NCBI RefSeq assembly: GCF_031884435.1 | Contig: NZ_CP134778.1 | Coordinates: 124,001 to 188,000 of the forward strand | Reading direction: 5' to 3' | Length of the DNA stretch: 64,000 nt | Source of the DNA: Bosea sp. 685 | GTDB lineage: Bacteria > Pseudomonadota > Alphaproteobacteria > Rhizobiales > Beijerinckiaceae | Part shown: piece after piece, positions 20,036 through 29,949 of the stretch | Layout: each line of letters starts with the position of its first letter | Position numbering within the stretch: the stretch's first letter is position 1 | Program-made: the position numbers and the translations under genes | Notes under the pieces: model-generated | What the model was told of the DNA's origin: nothing | What the model saw: only the letters and a program-made list of their open reading frames with translations | Database searches by the model: none

Positions 20036-20617
20036 ATGACCCAAGAAGCTTCGTCCCACTATTCCGAGGCGACCGTCGCCCCAGCGAGCGCTAGCGTCCT
20101 GCGGGCGGTCGCGATCGCGTTCGCCGGCTCCTTGCTGTTGGCCCTGGCCTCGCGGATCGCTGTGCCGATGTTCCCCGTACCGATGACGCTCCAGACCTAT
20201 GCCGTCCTCCTGTTGGGAGCGATGCTGGGATGGCGACGCGCTGGCTTGTCCGTGGCGTTCTATTTGGTCGAGGCCGCGATGGGTTTCCCGGTGTTGGCCA
20301 ACGGTGCGTCCGGGGCGTTGCGCCTCATCGGCCCGACGGGAGGATACTTGCTCGCGTTCCCGGTCGCCGCAATGGCGGTGGGCTTGGCGATGTGCGGAAG
20401 CCTGCCCCAAAATCGGTTGCGGACCTTCGCCCTCATGATGGCGGGCCATGCTGCCATCCTCGCGGCTGGTTCGGCATGGCTCGCGACGACCCTCGGTTGG
20501 GAAACGGCGATCGCGGTTGGCGTGACGCCGTTCCTGCTGGGCTCGGTCGTCAAGAGCGCGCTGGTGGTGGTGACCGTCGAGGCCCTCGGAGGCGCCCGTC
20601 GGCACCTGTCCGCGTAG
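20036..20617 (+). CDS. bioY: Biotin transporter BioY (ECF S-component)
   Basis: A 193-residue membrane protein with about six hydrophobic segments and the BioY hallmarks VPMFPVPMTLQTYAVLLLGA and the glycine-rich GPTGGYLLAFPVAA. It imports biotin, alone or with an energy-coupling factor. A GGAGAGG ribosome site precedes the ATG. Its place between pccA and mutA links cofactor supply to the biotin enzyme of the same operon. No bioMN genes are nearby. Confidence 0.93.
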   Translation: MTQEASSHYSEATVAPASASVLRAVAIAFAGSLLLALASRIAVPMFPVPMTLQTYAVLLLGAMLGWRRAGLSVAFYLVEAAMGFPVLANGASGALRLIGPTGGYLLAFPVAAMAVGLAMCGSLPQNRLRTFALMMAGHAAILAAGSAWLATTLGWETAIAVGVTPFLLGSVVKSALVVVTVEALGGARRHLSA

Positions 20618-20648
20618 TCCGGCTTCGACCGGGTCAAAGGAGCTGACA

Positions 20649-22565
20649 ATGTCAGGAATGGGTTTTGCGGAAGCCTTTCCCATCCCCGCGTGGGGCGAGT
20701 GGCGCAGCGCCGTCAAGAAGGTCCTCAAAGACTCGACCTTTGAGGATGCTTTGGTTGGTCGAAGCGCCGATGGCTTCGCAATCCAGCCGCTTTACGCGAG
20801 GGCCAACGGCCCGATCGTGGCGGGCAAACGGGCGGCTTCTCCCTGGCACGTCACCGTGCGGGTCGACCATCCCGAAGTCGCTTCCGCAGCCGCATCTGCC
20901 GTCGCGGAGCTTGAGAACGGCGCCGACTCCCTTGCGCTGGTGATGCGAGGCAACCGCTTCGCACGCGGTCACGGACTGTGGGCTCGTTCCGCCGACGAGC
21001 TCGATGCGACCCTGGAGAAGATCGATCTGCCATTGATCCATATCTGGATTGAACCCGGCGCGAGCGTAGCCGACGCCGACCTGATCGCGGCATTGGTTGA
21101 GCGACGCGGACATGCCCCGGAAGCCATCGATGTTGATTTTGGAGTCGACCCGATCGGTGAGGCGGGATCGACCGGCCACGCGCCCGCGGATATGAACGCA
21201 CTCGGCGAACGGCTCCATGGTACTTTCGATCGCCTGCGGGGCAGGGGTTTCAAGGGACCCATCTTGCGCGCCGACGGCCGCAGCTATCACGAGGCTGGTG
21301 CCAGCCAGGGCCAGGAATTGGCGTGCGTACTGGCCACCCTGGTCGACTATCTGCGCGCATTGGATGCGTGCGGCGTTGCGCCGTCGGAGGGCGCGGCCGC
21401 GATGAGTGTGGCCCTGGTCGCGGACTCGGACCAGCTGTTGACGATCGCCAAGTTCAGGGCGCTAAGGCGTCTGTGGGACCGCGCTCAGCGAGGGTGTGGA
21501 ATCGATCCGCTTCCGATTGCGCTGCATGCCGAAACCTCCTGGCGGATGCTGACCCGGCGCGACCCCTGGGTGAACATCCTGCGGGGAACGATCGCCGGGT
21601 TCTCGGCGGGGGTGGGCGGGGCCGACAGCGTCAGCGTTTTGCCTTTCGATATCGCGATCGGATTGTCGGACACGCTTGCGCGAAGGGTTGCACGCAACAC
21701 CCAACTCGTCCTGCAGCACGAAGCGCATCTCTGGCGCGTCGTCGACCCGGCTGCCGGCTCGGGGGGCATCGAGGCAATGACCGACGAACTCTGTCGGGGG
21801 GCCTGGTCCGTGTTCCAACGGATCGAACGGGATGGCGGAATGCTGCGGAGCCTGCTCGACGGCAAGATCGCCGTGCTGCTCGAGCCTGCCCGAGACGCGC
21901 TCCTGTCTTCCATAGCGACGCGCCGTCAACCCATCACCGGCACGAGCGCCTTTCCCAATCTCGGCGAGGCCCGGCTGCAGCGCGCGGCCGGGCGAGCGGG
22001 CCCGGCGCCGACGATGGAGGACCAAGGGCGAGTGGGCCTGGTGCCGATCCTTCCGGGGCTCCGGCTCTCGGAGTGCTTCGAGTCGATGCGGGATCGCTCG
22101 GAGGCCGCCGGAGAAGGTGGAACTCCTCGCGTCTTCATAGCGGAGCTTGGCGACAACAAGATCGCGCCCGTCCGCACCGCATTCGCACGCAATCTGTTCG
22201 CGATTGGCGGGATCGCATCGACTGTGGAACGCGACCTCGACCCGAGTGGGGACGACATAGCGAGCGACGTCGCGGCGCGCTGGCAGGCGAGCGGCGCCAG
22301 TCTCTTTTGCCTTTGCGCCAGCGCCGACGTCGCGAACTCGATGCCCCACGATGCGACCCATCCTACCGATACGGTGGCCGAGGCGATCGGACGAAGCGTG
22401 CGGCAGGCCGGCGCCGAGATGCTCTTTTATGGGGACGACCCGGGGGGCGCGGCCGAGGCGCTTCGGGCTTCGGGCTTCTCGCACTTTCTGGTGGAGGGCT
22501 GCGACGTCATCGCCGTTCTCGATGCGAGCCTGACCGCTCACTGCTCGTGGAGTGGCCTGTCATGA
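20649..22565 (+). CDS. mutA: Methylmalonyl-CoA mutase small (beta) subunit
   Basis: A 638-residue paralogue of the mutase catalytic chain. It has the TIM-barrel region ([28 protein letters not shown]) and a degenerate C-terminal flavodoxin-like domain lacking the cobalamin-binding DxHxxG, as expected for the non-catalytic subunit of the heterodimeric enzyme. Its stop overlaps the large-subunit start as ATGA, implying translational coupling. An AAGGAG ribosome site precedes its ATG. Confidence 0.93.
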   Translation: MSGMGFAEAFPIPAWGEWRSAVKKVLKDSTFEDALVGRSADGFAIQPLYARANGPIVAGKRAASPWHVTVRVDHPEVASAAASAVAELENGADSLALVMRGNRFARGHGLWARSADELDATLEKIDLPLIHIWIEPGASVADADLIAALVERRGHAPEAIDVDFGVDPIGEAGSTGHAPADMNALGERLHGTFDRLRGRGFKGPILRADGRSYHEAGASQGQELACVLATLVDYLRALDACGVAPSEGAAAMSVALVADSDQLLTIAKFRALRRLWDRAQRGCGIDPLPIALHAETSWRMLTRRDPWVNILRGTIAGFSAGVGGADSVSVLPFDIAIGLSDTLARRVARNTQLVLQHEAHLWRVVDPAAGSGGIEAMTDELCRGAWSVFQRIERDGGMLRSLLDGKIAVLLEPARDALLSSIATRRQPITGTSAFPNLGEARLQRAAGRAGPAPTMEDQGRVGLVPILPGLRLSECFESMRDRSEAAGEGGTPRVFIAELGDNKIAPVRTAFARNLFAIGGIASTVERDLDPSGDDIASDVAARWQASGASLFCLCASADVANSMPHDATHPTDTVAEAIGRSVRQAGAEMLFYGDDPGGAAEALRASGFSHFLVEGCDVIAVLDASLTAHCSWSGLS

Positions 22566-24751
22566 CGACGATCCCTGACTTTTCGCATTTGGAATTTTGT
22601 GACGGCTCCTCAGCCGCCATCGTTGCCAGGCCGGTCAGCGAGGACTGGCTGACGCCGGAAGGCATTCCGGTGAAGCCGCTCTATACGGCGGAGGATCGCG
22701 AGGGCCTGCCTTTCGTCGATACGCTGCCGGGCATCGCGCCTTACCTGCGCGGCCCCTATCCGACGATGTATGTCAACCAGCCCTGGACGATCCGGCAATA
22801 TGCCGGCTTCTCCACGGCCGAGGATTCCAACGCCTTCTACCGGCGCAATCTGGCCGCCGGGCAGAAGGGCCTTTCGGTCGCCTTCGATCTCGCGACCCAT
22901 CGCGGCTATGACAGCGACCATCCGCGCGTCGGCGGCGATGTCGGCATGGCCGGCGTCGCGATCGATTCGATCTACGACATGCGCACACTGTTCTCCGGCA
23001 TCCCGCTCGACCAGATGAGCGTGTCGATGACGATGAACGGCGCAGTCCTGCCGGTGCTGGCGCTCTATATCGTCGCGGCCGAGGAACAGGGCGTTCCCGC
23101 AGCCAAGCTCTCGGGGACCATCCAGAACGACATCCTCAAGGAGTTCATGGTCCGCAACACCTATATCTACCCGCCCGCCCCCTCGATGCGGATCATCGGC
23201 GACATCTTCTCCTACACGTCGCAGAACATGCCGAAATTCAACTCGATTTCGATTTCCGGCTACCACATGCAGGAAGCGGGAGCGACGCAGGATCTCGAAC
23301 TCGGCTACACGCTCGCCGACGGCGTCGAATATATCCGCGCCGGCCAGCGTGCGGGTTTGGGGGTCGATGCCTTTGCGCCGCGGCTGTCGTTCTTCTGGGC
23401 CATCGGCATGAACTTCTTCATGGAAGTCGCCAAGCTCAGGGCGGGTCGCCTGATCTGGGCCAAACTGGTCAAGGATTTCGGCGCCACCAACGAGAAGTCG
23501 TTCCCGCTGCGCACGCATTGCCAGACCTCAGGCTGGTCGCTGACGGCGCAGGACGTGTTCAACAACGTGCCGCGCACCATGATCGAGGCGATGGCGGCGA
23601 CGCAGGGGCACACCCAGTCGCTGCACACCAATGCGCTCGACGAGGCATTGGCACTGCCGACGGACTTCTCCGCGCGCATCGCCCGCAACACCCAGATCCT
23701 GCTGCAGCAGGAGAGCGGCACCAGCCGGATCATCGATCCCTGGGGCGGCTCCTATTATGTCGAACGCCTCACCGCGGAACTCGCCAAGAAGGCTTGGGCG
23801 CATATCCAGGAGGTCGAGGCTCTCGGCGGCATGGCCAAGGCGATCGAGGCCGGCATCCCGAAGCTGCGCATCGAGGAGGCTGCCGCCAAGACGCAGGCCC
23901 GCATCGATGGCGGCCAGCAGGCGATCATCGGCGTCAACATGTTCAAGCCCGAGAACGAAGCCTCTATCGACGTGCTCAAGGTCGACAACGCCTCCGTCCG
24001 GACGCAACAGCTCGAAAAGCTGCGCAGGCTCAAGGCCGAACGCAACGAGGCCGATGTGCAGGCGGCGCTGACCGCGCTGACCAACGGCGCGCGCGGCGAC
24101 GCCAACCTGCTCGACCTCGCGGTCAAGGCGGCGCGCGCAAAGGCTACCGTCGGCGAGATCTCGCTGGCGATGGAGCAGGTGTTCGGGCGCCACCGGGCCG
24201 AGATCAAGTCGATCTCGGGCGTCTACAAGCGGGAGGTCGGCACCATGAACCCAGCCGTCATGCGGGTGCAAATGATGACCGAGGCCTTCGAGGAAGCCGA
24301 CGGACGCCGCCCGCGCATCCTCGTCGCCAAGATGGGCCAGGACGGGCATGATCGCGGCCAGAAGGTGATCGCCTCGGCTTTCGCCGATCTCGGCTTCGAC
24401 GTCGATATCGGGCCGCTTTTTGCGACCCCCGACGAGGCGACGCGACAGGCCGTCGAGAACGACGTCCATATCATCGGCGTGTCGTCGCTGGCGGCAGGCC
24501 ACCTGACACTGGTGCCGGAACTCAAGGCTGCGCTCGCGCAGGCCGGCCGGCCCGACATCATGATCGTCGTCGGCGGCGTGATCCCGTCGCAGGATTTCGA
24601 GGCGCTCTTTGAGGCCGGCGCGAGCGCGATCTTCCCGCCGGGCACGGTGATCGCCGACGCGGCCGAGAAGCTGCTGCAGGAACTCAACCTGCGGCTGGGC
24701 TTCCACCAACGTAAAGCGGATCATTACACCGCAAGGATCGATGGGCTCTGA
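22562..24751 (+). CDS. mutB: Methylmalonyl-CoA mutase large (catalytic) subunit
   Basis: A 729-residue B12-dependent mutase that converts methylmalonyl-CoA to succinyl-CoA. The substrate barrel includes [20 protein letters not shown] and [13 protein letters not shown]. The C-terminal B12-binding domain carries DGHDRG near residue 595, whose His ligates cobalt. It is the last gene of the operon. Codon choice in pccB, pccA and this gene looks more uniformly GC-ending than in mutA and bioY. No epimerase gene is seen in the window. Confidence 0.96.
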   Translation: MTTIPDFSHLEFCDGSSAAIVARPVSEDWLTPEGIPVKPLYTAEDREGLPFVDTLPGIAPYLRGPYPTMYVNQPWTIRQYAGFSTAEDSNAFYRRNLAAGQKGLSVAFDLATHRGYDSDHPRVGGDVGMAGVAIDSIYDMRTLFSGIPLDQMSVSMTMNGAVLPVLALYIVAAEEQGVPAAKLSGTIQNDILKEFMVRNTYIYPPAPSMRIIGDIFSYTSQNMPKFNSISISGYHMQEAGATQDLELGYTLADGVEYIRAGQRAGLGVDAFAPRLSFFWAIGMNFFMEVAKLRAGRLIWAKLVKDFGATNEKSFPLRTHCQTSGWSLTAQDVFNNVPRTMIEAMAATQGHTQSLHTNALDEALALPTDFSARIARNTQILLQQESGTSRIIDPWGGSYYVERLTAELAKKAWAHIQEVEALGGMAKAIEAGIPKLRIEEAAAKTQARIDGGQQAIIGVNMFKPENEASIDVLKVDNASVRTQQLEKLRRLKAERNEADVQAALTALTNGARGDANLLDLAVKAARAKATVGEISLAMEQVFGRHRAEIKSISGVYKREVGTMNPAVMRVQMMTEAFEEADGRRPRILVAKMGQDGHDRGQKVIASAFADLGFDVDIGPLFATPDEATRQAVENDVHIIGVSSLAAGHLTLVPELKAALAQAGRPDIMIVVGGVIPSQDFEALFEAGASAIFPPGTVIADAAEKLLQELNLRLGFHQRKADHYTARIDGL

Positions 24752-25040
24752 TTTTGCCTGCAAGAGCGCGTGGCTTCGAGCGCAATTCCAATCAGCGTTT
24801 CTCCAGCCGCATTAAATGCGATGATCGCCGCCCGAGATTGAAATTTTACGCTCAGCCTTCCGGATTCGAGCGCGCGTGACATGCTGCGCCCATTAGAGCG
24901 CCATAATTTGCCAGATAGTCGTACAAACCTGGCCGTTGCACATCTAGGGGCTACGGCTCCCACGCACCCCATATGGAATGAAAGTGATGCGGCTTGGGCG
25001 CGGCCAGACGGAAAGGCTGGCCGCGCAATATCAGCACACG

Positions 25041-25382
25041 TCAGCCGGCGATCGCGATCACCGCAACCTCCACCTTGATCTTGGCATCCGCGAGACGACT
25101 CTCTACGCATGCGCGAGCCGGACCTGGCTCCGGCGCCCATGCGTCCCACACCGTGTTGAATGCATCGCGATCAGAGATGTCCGGCAGCCAGATTGTGGCT
25201 GACAAAATCTTTGACTTGTCGGACCCTGCTTCCTTCAGAATTGCATCGATCTTAGAGATGACTTCCCGGCTTTGAGCTTCAATGCCGACGTCGAGATTGT
25301 CGGGCACTTGCCCGGACAGATACACGATGCCGCCGTGAACAGTGGCGCCGCTAAGGCGCTTGGCAGGTCGAATGTGTTTCAT
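25041..25382 (-). CDS. RidA/YjgF family protein, copy 2
   Basis: A 113-residue Rid-family protein, shorter and of a different subgroup from the copy at 1004. The active-site arginine is probably Arg90 in PGPARACVE. A GAGGAG ribosome site precedes the ATG. Together with the DsbA-like isomerase (62 bases upstream) and amino-acid binding-protein genes on the same strand it forms a second set of block-A functions. Likely role: hydrolysis of a reactive enamine or imine; substrate unknown. Confidence 0.9.
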   Translation of the reverse strand: MKHIRPAKRLSGATVHGGIVYLSGQVPDNLDVGIEAQSREVISKIDAILKEAGSDKSKILSATIWLPDISDRDAFNTVWDAWAPEPGPARACVESRLADAKIKVEVAVIAIAG

Positions 25383-25444
25383 CTTCTTTTGCTCCTCTAA
25401 TCAAACTGGATTTAGATTACTTCGACGTTTTCCAGTCCTTGGTT

Positions 25445-26047
25445 CTATCGTGCTAAAGCTTCGTCAAGAAAATCTAGCCTATCCTGCCCCCAGAACGGCT
25501 CCCCCTTGAAAATATAGAATGGCGATCCGAATACGCCGTCCTGAGGTGCGTCATCCGTGTAACGCTGGTATTCTGCGAGGACCTCCGAACTTGCAGCACT
25601 GTCAAACAACTGCTCGACCTCGGGGACATGCCGGGCAGCGATTTCGCGCAACGTGTTCGGATCGGAGATGTCACGCTCCTCTACCCACGCAGCCTTCATG
25701 ACGTCGAAGGTAAACTCGCTCACCGGGAACCCACCCAGCTTGGCAGCGATAAGCAGCCGCGAGGAAAGTTCGTGGGCGACAGGGGAGAACTTGGGCTCGA
25801 TGTTGATTGGATCGTTAAGGCGCACCTTCCAGCGCCTCAGCTCGGCAAACCTGTAGTCTTGTCGCTGTTGGGCTCTTTGGCCCAACAAAATACCACCTGT
25901 CTTTGCGTAGATCGCCGGCAGGTCCACAGGACGGTAATCGATGGTCGCGCCGTGCCGGTTTGCGATTTCGACCAAGCGACGGTGCCCGAGATAGGCCCAG
26001 TCCGATATGGTCCAAAAATAGTATCGGATCGATTTCACGCCAACCAT
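25445..26047 (-). CDS. DsbA/HCCA-isomerase family protein, copy 2
   Basis: A 200-residue paralogue of the protein at 5465-6091. Shared blocks are RYYFWTISDWAYLGHRRL, VDLPAIYAKTGGILLGQRA, RQDYRFAELRRW and DGVFGSPFYIFKGEPFWGQDRL. Probable thioredoxin-fold glutathione-dependent isomerase or oxidoreductase of unknown substrate. The conserved order RidA, this protein, binding protein suggests a functional unit rather than chance. Confidence 0.85.
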   Translation of the reverse strand: MVGVKSIRYYFWTISDWAYLGHRRLVEIANRHGATIDYRPVDLPAIYAKTGGILLGQRAQQRQDYRFAELRRWKVRLNDPINIEPKFSPVAHELSSRLLIAAKLGGFPVSEFTFDVMKAAWVEERDISDPNTLREIAARHVPEVEQLFDSAASSEVLAEYQRYTDDAPQDGVFGSPFYIFKGEPFWGQDRLDFLDEALAR

Positions 26048-26126
26048 TCACATGTGTCCTATATTGAGAGACTGCCGATCTGCACACACAACTGATCCGT
26101 CGTGATGGTTCTTATGATGATAGAAT

Positions 26127-27161
26127 TCATCTAATCGGAGGAGCGTATTGCAAGCCGCCTTTGGTCCAAAGGGCGTTGGCTACACGCTCAATTTTTATCG
26201 GCGAGTCTTTTCCCAAATTTTTGTCGTAGATGTCTTCGTAATTACCAACATGCCGTATGATGCGATCGGCCCAATCCTTGCTCAGGCCCAATCCCTCCCC
26301 CAAATTTCCTTCAGTTCCCAGAAGGCGGCGAATCTCAGGGTTCTCCGATTTACGCATGTCCACTACGTTTGACTTGGAGACGCCGAGCTCCTCCGCATTG
26401 AGCATGGCGAAATGGGTCCACTTAACAATATTGAGCCATTGGTCGTCTCCCTGCCGAACAGCAGGACCAAGTGGCTCCTTGGAAATTAGTTCCGGCAGAA
26501 TGATGTGTTCTTCCGGCTTTTGGAATTGTGAGCGCCGAGCATAATTATCAGACGAATCAGCGACGAGTACGTCACAGCGCCCAACCTCGTACGCTTTGAC
26601 GGTTTCTTCGGCAGTGACAAACACGACCGGCTCATACTTCAATTTATGCGCACGAAAATAGTCTGCGACGTTCAGCTCAGTTGTTGTACCCGTCGTTACA
26701 CAAACGGAAGCGCCGGCAAGCTCAGAAGCGTTTTTAATATTTTGAGATTTTCGGACAAGGAAGCTTGCGCCATCATAGAAATTTATCGCAGCGAAATTCA
26801 TTCCCAATGATGCTTCGCGCTGCATTGACCAGGTTGTATTTCGAGAAAGAATATCAACGGCGCCGGATTGCAGTGCTGTAAAACGATCTTTTGCGGACAG
26901 GGGTGTGAACTGCACCTTGTTAGGGTCGTCAAAAATCGCGGCTGACAATCCCTTACAAAGATCTACATCGATGCCGGACCATTTTCCCGTGTTATCCGGA
27001 ATCGAAAAGCCGCCTATGCCTTGCGATACGCCGCAGACGACGACGCCTCGGGCCTTGATGCGATCCATGGTGGGCCCGGCATATGCTGTGCTCGCTGCTC
27101 CCAGGATAAGTGCGGATCCAACCAGCGCTAAGGCTCTCCGACGGTGAGACAGGGTTGTCAT
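26127..27161 (-). CDS. Amino-acid ABC substrate-binding protein, copy 2
   Basis: A 344-residue AapJ paralogue: signal peptide ending STAYAGP, then GVSQGIGGFSIPDNTGKWSGID, DRFTALQSGAVDILSRNTTW and the C-terminal WTKGGLQYAPP. Start at 27161 is supported by a GGGAG ribosome site. The coding sequence is visibly more AT-rich than aapJ at 10847, which suggests separate acquisition rather than recent duplication. No intact permease or ATPase gene accompanies it; only fragments follow at 27346-28192. It may feed the AapQMP system encoded earlier. Confidence 0.92.
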   Translation of the reverse strand: MTTLSHRRRALALVGSALILGAASTAYAGPTMDRIKARGVVVCGVSQGIGGFSIPDNTGKWSGIDVDLCKGLSAAIFDDPNKVQFTPLSAKDRFTALQSGAVDILSRNTTWSMQREASLGMNFAAINFYDGASFLVRKSQNIKNASELAGASVCVTTGTTTELNVADYFRAHKLKYEPVVFVTAEETVKAYEVGRCDVLVADSSDNYARRSQFQKPEEHIILPELISKEPLGPAVRQGDDQWLNIVKWTHFAMLNAEELGVSKSNVVDMRKSENPEIRRLLGTEGNLGEGLGLSKDWADRIIRHVGNYEDIYDKNLGKDSPIKIERVANALWTKGGLQYAPPIR

Positions 27162-27176
27162 TGATCGCTCCCTCGT

Positions 27177-27193
27177 TAGGCAACGAGTTGCTC
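27177..27193. promoter_or_regulatory. Candidate operator 1 upstream of binding protein 2
   Basis: TAGGCAACGAGTTGCTC, core CAAC-NN-GTTG, 15 bases ahead of the start codon of the second binding-protein gene. A further half-site GTTGTCC follows at 27196-27202. Same motif as at 7052, 7927 and 27286. Confidence 0.55.
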
Positions 27194-27285
27194 TCGTTGT
27201 CCATGCGATTTTATACGAGCCCAATGTACGCATCAATACCGCCGCTATGTTGCAAATCTTGCAATTAAACGCCGATATTTGCATA

Positions 27286-27302
27286 AAACAACTTGTTGCC
27301 TA
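27286..27302. promoter_or_regulatory. Candidate operator 2 upstream of binding protein 2
   Basis: Read on the minus strand: TAGGCAACAAGTTGTTT. Its TAGGCAAC-NN-GTTG core matches sites 7052 and 27177. It lies about 110 bases from operator 1, a distance compatible with looping or with an upstream activator/repressor site. Confidence 0.55.
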
Positions 27303-27345
27303 TTTTTGATAACTCCGATACCGGGAAGTGCTATGTTCGAGAGAT

Positions 27346-27504
27346 TCAAGTCCCCTCGTCCTTGACGTACCGTACGGTCACGATCGTCAGCCCGATTGAA
27401 AGAACCGGTGCCAATGCGGCGATTGCCAGCGCAAGCTGAATGTTGATCGTTGCCGCCGCGAACATTCCCGGCAGCGCTTCGATGAGATAATTCAGCTCGA
27501 ACAT
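27346..27504 (-). pseudogene. Truncated ABC permease, N-terminal fragment
   Basis: Only about 50 codons remain: MFELNYLIEALPGMF, one membrane segment (INIQLALAIAALAPVLSIGLTIV), then a premature stop. This resembles the first segment of a polar amino-acid permease. It follows a binding-protein fragment on the same strand, the normal gene order of such transporters. Confidence 0.6.
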
Positions 27505-27585
27505 CGTCTTCGCTTCGAAACTCAGATGGCGCCGGGAGGCAGATATCAGCCGTCGGGCAGATCCATCTTCATTCCGAACCATTTC

Positions 27586-27720
27586 TCATGTGAGGCCGAG
27601 GCGGCCGTCGTCACGCATGGCCCTGATCACCTTGCTGATGAAGTCGCGCAGGTCCGTATCCTCCGCTCTCGTGACCCAACCGGAATAGGTGAGGGGGTTG
27701 TCGGTGGGGACGGGCCCGCC
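27586..27720 (-). pseudogene. C-terminal remnant of an ABC substrate-binding protein
   Basis: The minus-strand frame ending at 27586 reads ...YSGWVTRAEDTDLRDFISKVI..MRDDGRLGLT-stop, which resembles the end of a family-3 solute-binding protein (negatively charged helix, then MRxDG). No start or N-terminal domain is present in this region. Confidence 0.5.
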
Positions 27721-27784
27721 TTTCCGTTTGACGGCGTACCGGCACCCAACAGGGCAACGTCATCCGGCCTCAGGTCATCGTCTC

Positions 27785-28192
27785 AAGGCGGTCGCGGGAG
27801 AAGGCGACGGCGAAGGCCGCGGACCCGTTGAGGACGCTGGGTCTTCCAGGAAAGGCAGAGGGGTTCCCGTATGCCTTGTCGGGGGGCACCGTCAGCGAGT
27901 CGCGATCGCACGGGGGCAGGCCATGGATCCAGCGCTGATGTTGTTCGACGAGCCGACGTCGGCGCTGGACCCCGAGCACGTCGGCGAGGCCGTGACGTTG
28001 CTACGCGATCTGGCGACGGCGGGGACGACGATGCTCGTCGTGACGCATGAGATGGGTTTCGCCTCCAAGGTCAGCGATCGGATCGTGGCGATGACTGCGG
28101 GAAAGGTCGTCTTCGACGCGAGGAGGGAGGATGCGCTGAACGGCTCGGACAATCGTTTGTTGAACTCGTACTTCGAAGAGCGAACCTACTGA
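27785..28192 (+). pseudogene. C-terminal remnant of an ABC ATPase with frameshift
   Basis: Walker [16 protein letters not shown]-loop VTHEMGF and the C-terminal tail are intact, but Walker A is absent. The signature reads FPYALSGG in one frame and HRQRVAIARG in the next: one base is missing in the G run at 27871-27876. It lies opposite in strand to the permease and binding-protein remnants, so at least one rearrangement occurred. Confidence 0.75.
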
Positions 28193-28251
28193 GCACACGT
28201 CATCCCTATTTTACGTGTCTTCCCCTCAGTCGTTCGGAAGACGCAGCCTGA

Positions 28252-28569
28252 TCAGCTCGACGACATCTTCATCGTGATCATGCCGGATACGATGAGCATC
28301 GCGGCAACGGCCCTCATCGGCGTCAGGGCCTCGCCGAGAACTGCAACGCCTACAACGAAGGCGCCGACCGCTCCAATGCCGGTCCAAACGGTGTAGGCCG
28401 TCCCGAGCGGAAGCGAGCGCATCGCCAAGGACAAAAGCGCGAAGCTGCCGATCATTGCTACGATGGTCACGGTCGTTGGGCCCGGTCGGGTGAAGCCCTC
28501 GGACTGCTTCATCGCCAATGCCCAGACGACTTCGAGAATTCCGGCGACGATGAGGAATAGCCAGGACAT
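28252..28569 (-). CDS. gdx: SMR-family transporter (SugE/Gdx type)
   Basis: A 105-residue protein with four membrane helices of the small multidrug resistance family. The first helix has the essential Glu (AGILEVVWALAMK), and the WALAMKxSEGF and YTVWTGIG segments place it in the SugE/Gdx group, known for guanidinium export or quaternary-ammonium tolerance. No convincing guanidine riboswitch was found in its upstream region. It sits between transporter remnants and a PLP-enzyme gene on the same strand. Confidence 0.9.
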   Translation of the reverse strand: MSWLFLIVAGILEVVWALAMKQSEGFTRPGPTTVTIVAMIGSFALLSLAMRSLPLGTAYTVWTGIGAVGAFVVGVAVLGEALTPMRAVAAMLIVSGMITMKMSSS

Positions 28570-28708
28570 TGCGGCTCTCTAACGGCTTTAGTGTCCAAGC
28601 CTCGTTGCCGGAGCTCGGTACGTGGTCGCTCGCGCGATCGCGGGACACCGGGGCTTCATGAATGCGTCGATCCCCTCCCGTGTACCGGGGGGCTGGATCG
28701 ACGCTGAT

Positions 28709-29851
28709 TCACCGGCGATTGGAAATTTGGCCTAGAGCCTGGTCTAGGTCGGAGATCAGGTCGAGCGCATTCTCTAGACCGATGGACATTCGCAGCAATC
28801 CTTCGGGGGCCTTTGTCTGTGGACCCTCTACTGAAGCGCGATGCTCGATGAGGCTATGCGTGCCACCCAGGCTGGTCGCGCGGGCGATCAAACGGAGCGC
28901 CCCAGCCACGGCCATGGCCTCCTTGCGCGCCCCGGCGACCTCGAACGAAAGCATGCCACCAAAGGACTTCATCTGCTTCGAGGCGACGGCGAACCCCGGA
29001 TGCGTCGGCAATCCGGGATAGTGAACGACGGACACCGCAGGATGCTGGGACAGGAAGCGGGCGACCTCCATCGCATTGCCGCAATGGACCTGCATTCGCG
29101 GCGCGAGGGACTGGATGCCCCGCAGCGCCAGCCAGCAGTCGAGGGGCGAAGGCACGGAACCCTTGTGCTTTTGTATTGCCCGGAGGGCGAGGTTCTGCGG
29201 GCCTGACTCGCGCGAAACGACGGCGCCGATCATGACGTCGCTGTGTCCGCCGATGTACTTGGTGAGCGAATGGACGACCAGGTCGGCACCGAACTCGAAC
29301 GGCCTAGTGAGCAACGGCGTCGCCCACGTGTTGTCGACGGCGGAAACGGCTCCGCCCTCCCGCGCGAGCTGCGCGATGGCCGCTATGTCGACGATCTTCA
29401 CGAGCGGGTTCGAAGGCGTCTCGATCCACACCAACCCCGTCGGTTTCGCGCATGCCGCCCGAACGGCTTGGAGATCCGTCATGTCGACGACCTCCCACTC
29501 GAACCGCCTACCGACATCCGTTTCATTCAAAAGGGAGCGTACCCCGAAGTAAATGTCGTCCGGGAGGACCAAGCGTTTTGGTAGGTCGTCGGGGAGGCTC
29601 TCGATCACCGCGGTGATGGCGGCCATGCCCGAGGCGAACGTGATCGCCTCGGCACCGCCCTCCAGGGCAGCAAGGCAGGTTTCTAGGTTGCGACGATTGG
29701 GGTTGTCGTCCCGGCTGTATTCGTATCCGCTCGGAAACGTCCCGTCGGCGGATCGTTCGAAAGTGGTCGAGAGGTAGATCGGCGCAGCGATCGCGCCTGT
29801 GACGGGATCGCTTTTCTGGCCGGCGTGTACGGCGAGTGTCTCCGGATGCAT
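28709..29851 (-). CDS. PLP-dependent Cys/Met metabolism enzyme, copy 2
   Basis: A 380-residue cystathionine gamma-synthase/lyase-family enzyme. The PLP lysine lies in HSLTKYIGGHSD; the phosphate-binding region is YEYSRDDNPNRRNLE; VDNTWATPLL carries the PLP-stacking Asp. Start at 29851 (MHPETLAVHAGQ) is the family N-terminus; the frame remains open upstream for 86 codons without family-like sequence. It is only distantly related to copy 1, so it is not a simple duplicate. Likely beta- or gamma-elimination/replacement on a sulfur-containing amino acid. Confidence 0.88.
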   Translation of the reverse strand: MHPETLAVHAGQKSDPVTGAIAAPIYLSTTFERSADGTFPSGYEYSRDDNPNRRNLETCLAALEGGAEAITFASGMAAITAVIESLPDDLPKRLVLPDDIYFGVRSLLNETDVGRRFEWEVVDMTDLQAVRAACAKPTGLVWIETPSNPLVKIVDIAAIAQLAREGGAVSAVDNTWATPLLTRPFEFGADLVVHSLTKYIGGHSDVMIGAVVSRESGPQNLALRAIQKHKGSVPSPLDCWLALRGIQSLAPRMQVHCGNAMEVARFLSQHPAVSVVHYPGLPTHPGFAVASKQMKSFGGMLSFEVAGARKEAMAVAGALRLIARATSLGGTHSLIEHRASVEGPQTKAPEGLLRMSIGLENALDLISDLDQALGQISNRR

Positions 29852-29949
29852 TGGACGTCCTCGTTTGTGAGAATCTTCTATGAAGGTCGGCGTAGGCTGC
29901 AGGCGAAGGAGATTTCGCTGGCCCGACAGGACCGCCGAAGTTTGGCGTC

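Noticed and set aside
21323..22561. N-terminal extension of the mutase large subunit
   Set aside because: It overlaps the whole second half of mutA in another frame; the ATGA overlap at 22562 gives the family start.
27249..27264. PccR-like site before the second binding-protein gene
   Set aside because: TTGCAAATCTTGCAA resembles the pcc repeats, but the half-sites are direct rather than inverted and may be AT-rich coincidence.
28570..28720. Guanidine riboswitch upstream of the Gdx-type exporter
   Set aside because: An ACGAG occurs near 28603 on the minus strand, but flanking bases do not pair as in guanidine-I, -II or -III riboswitches.
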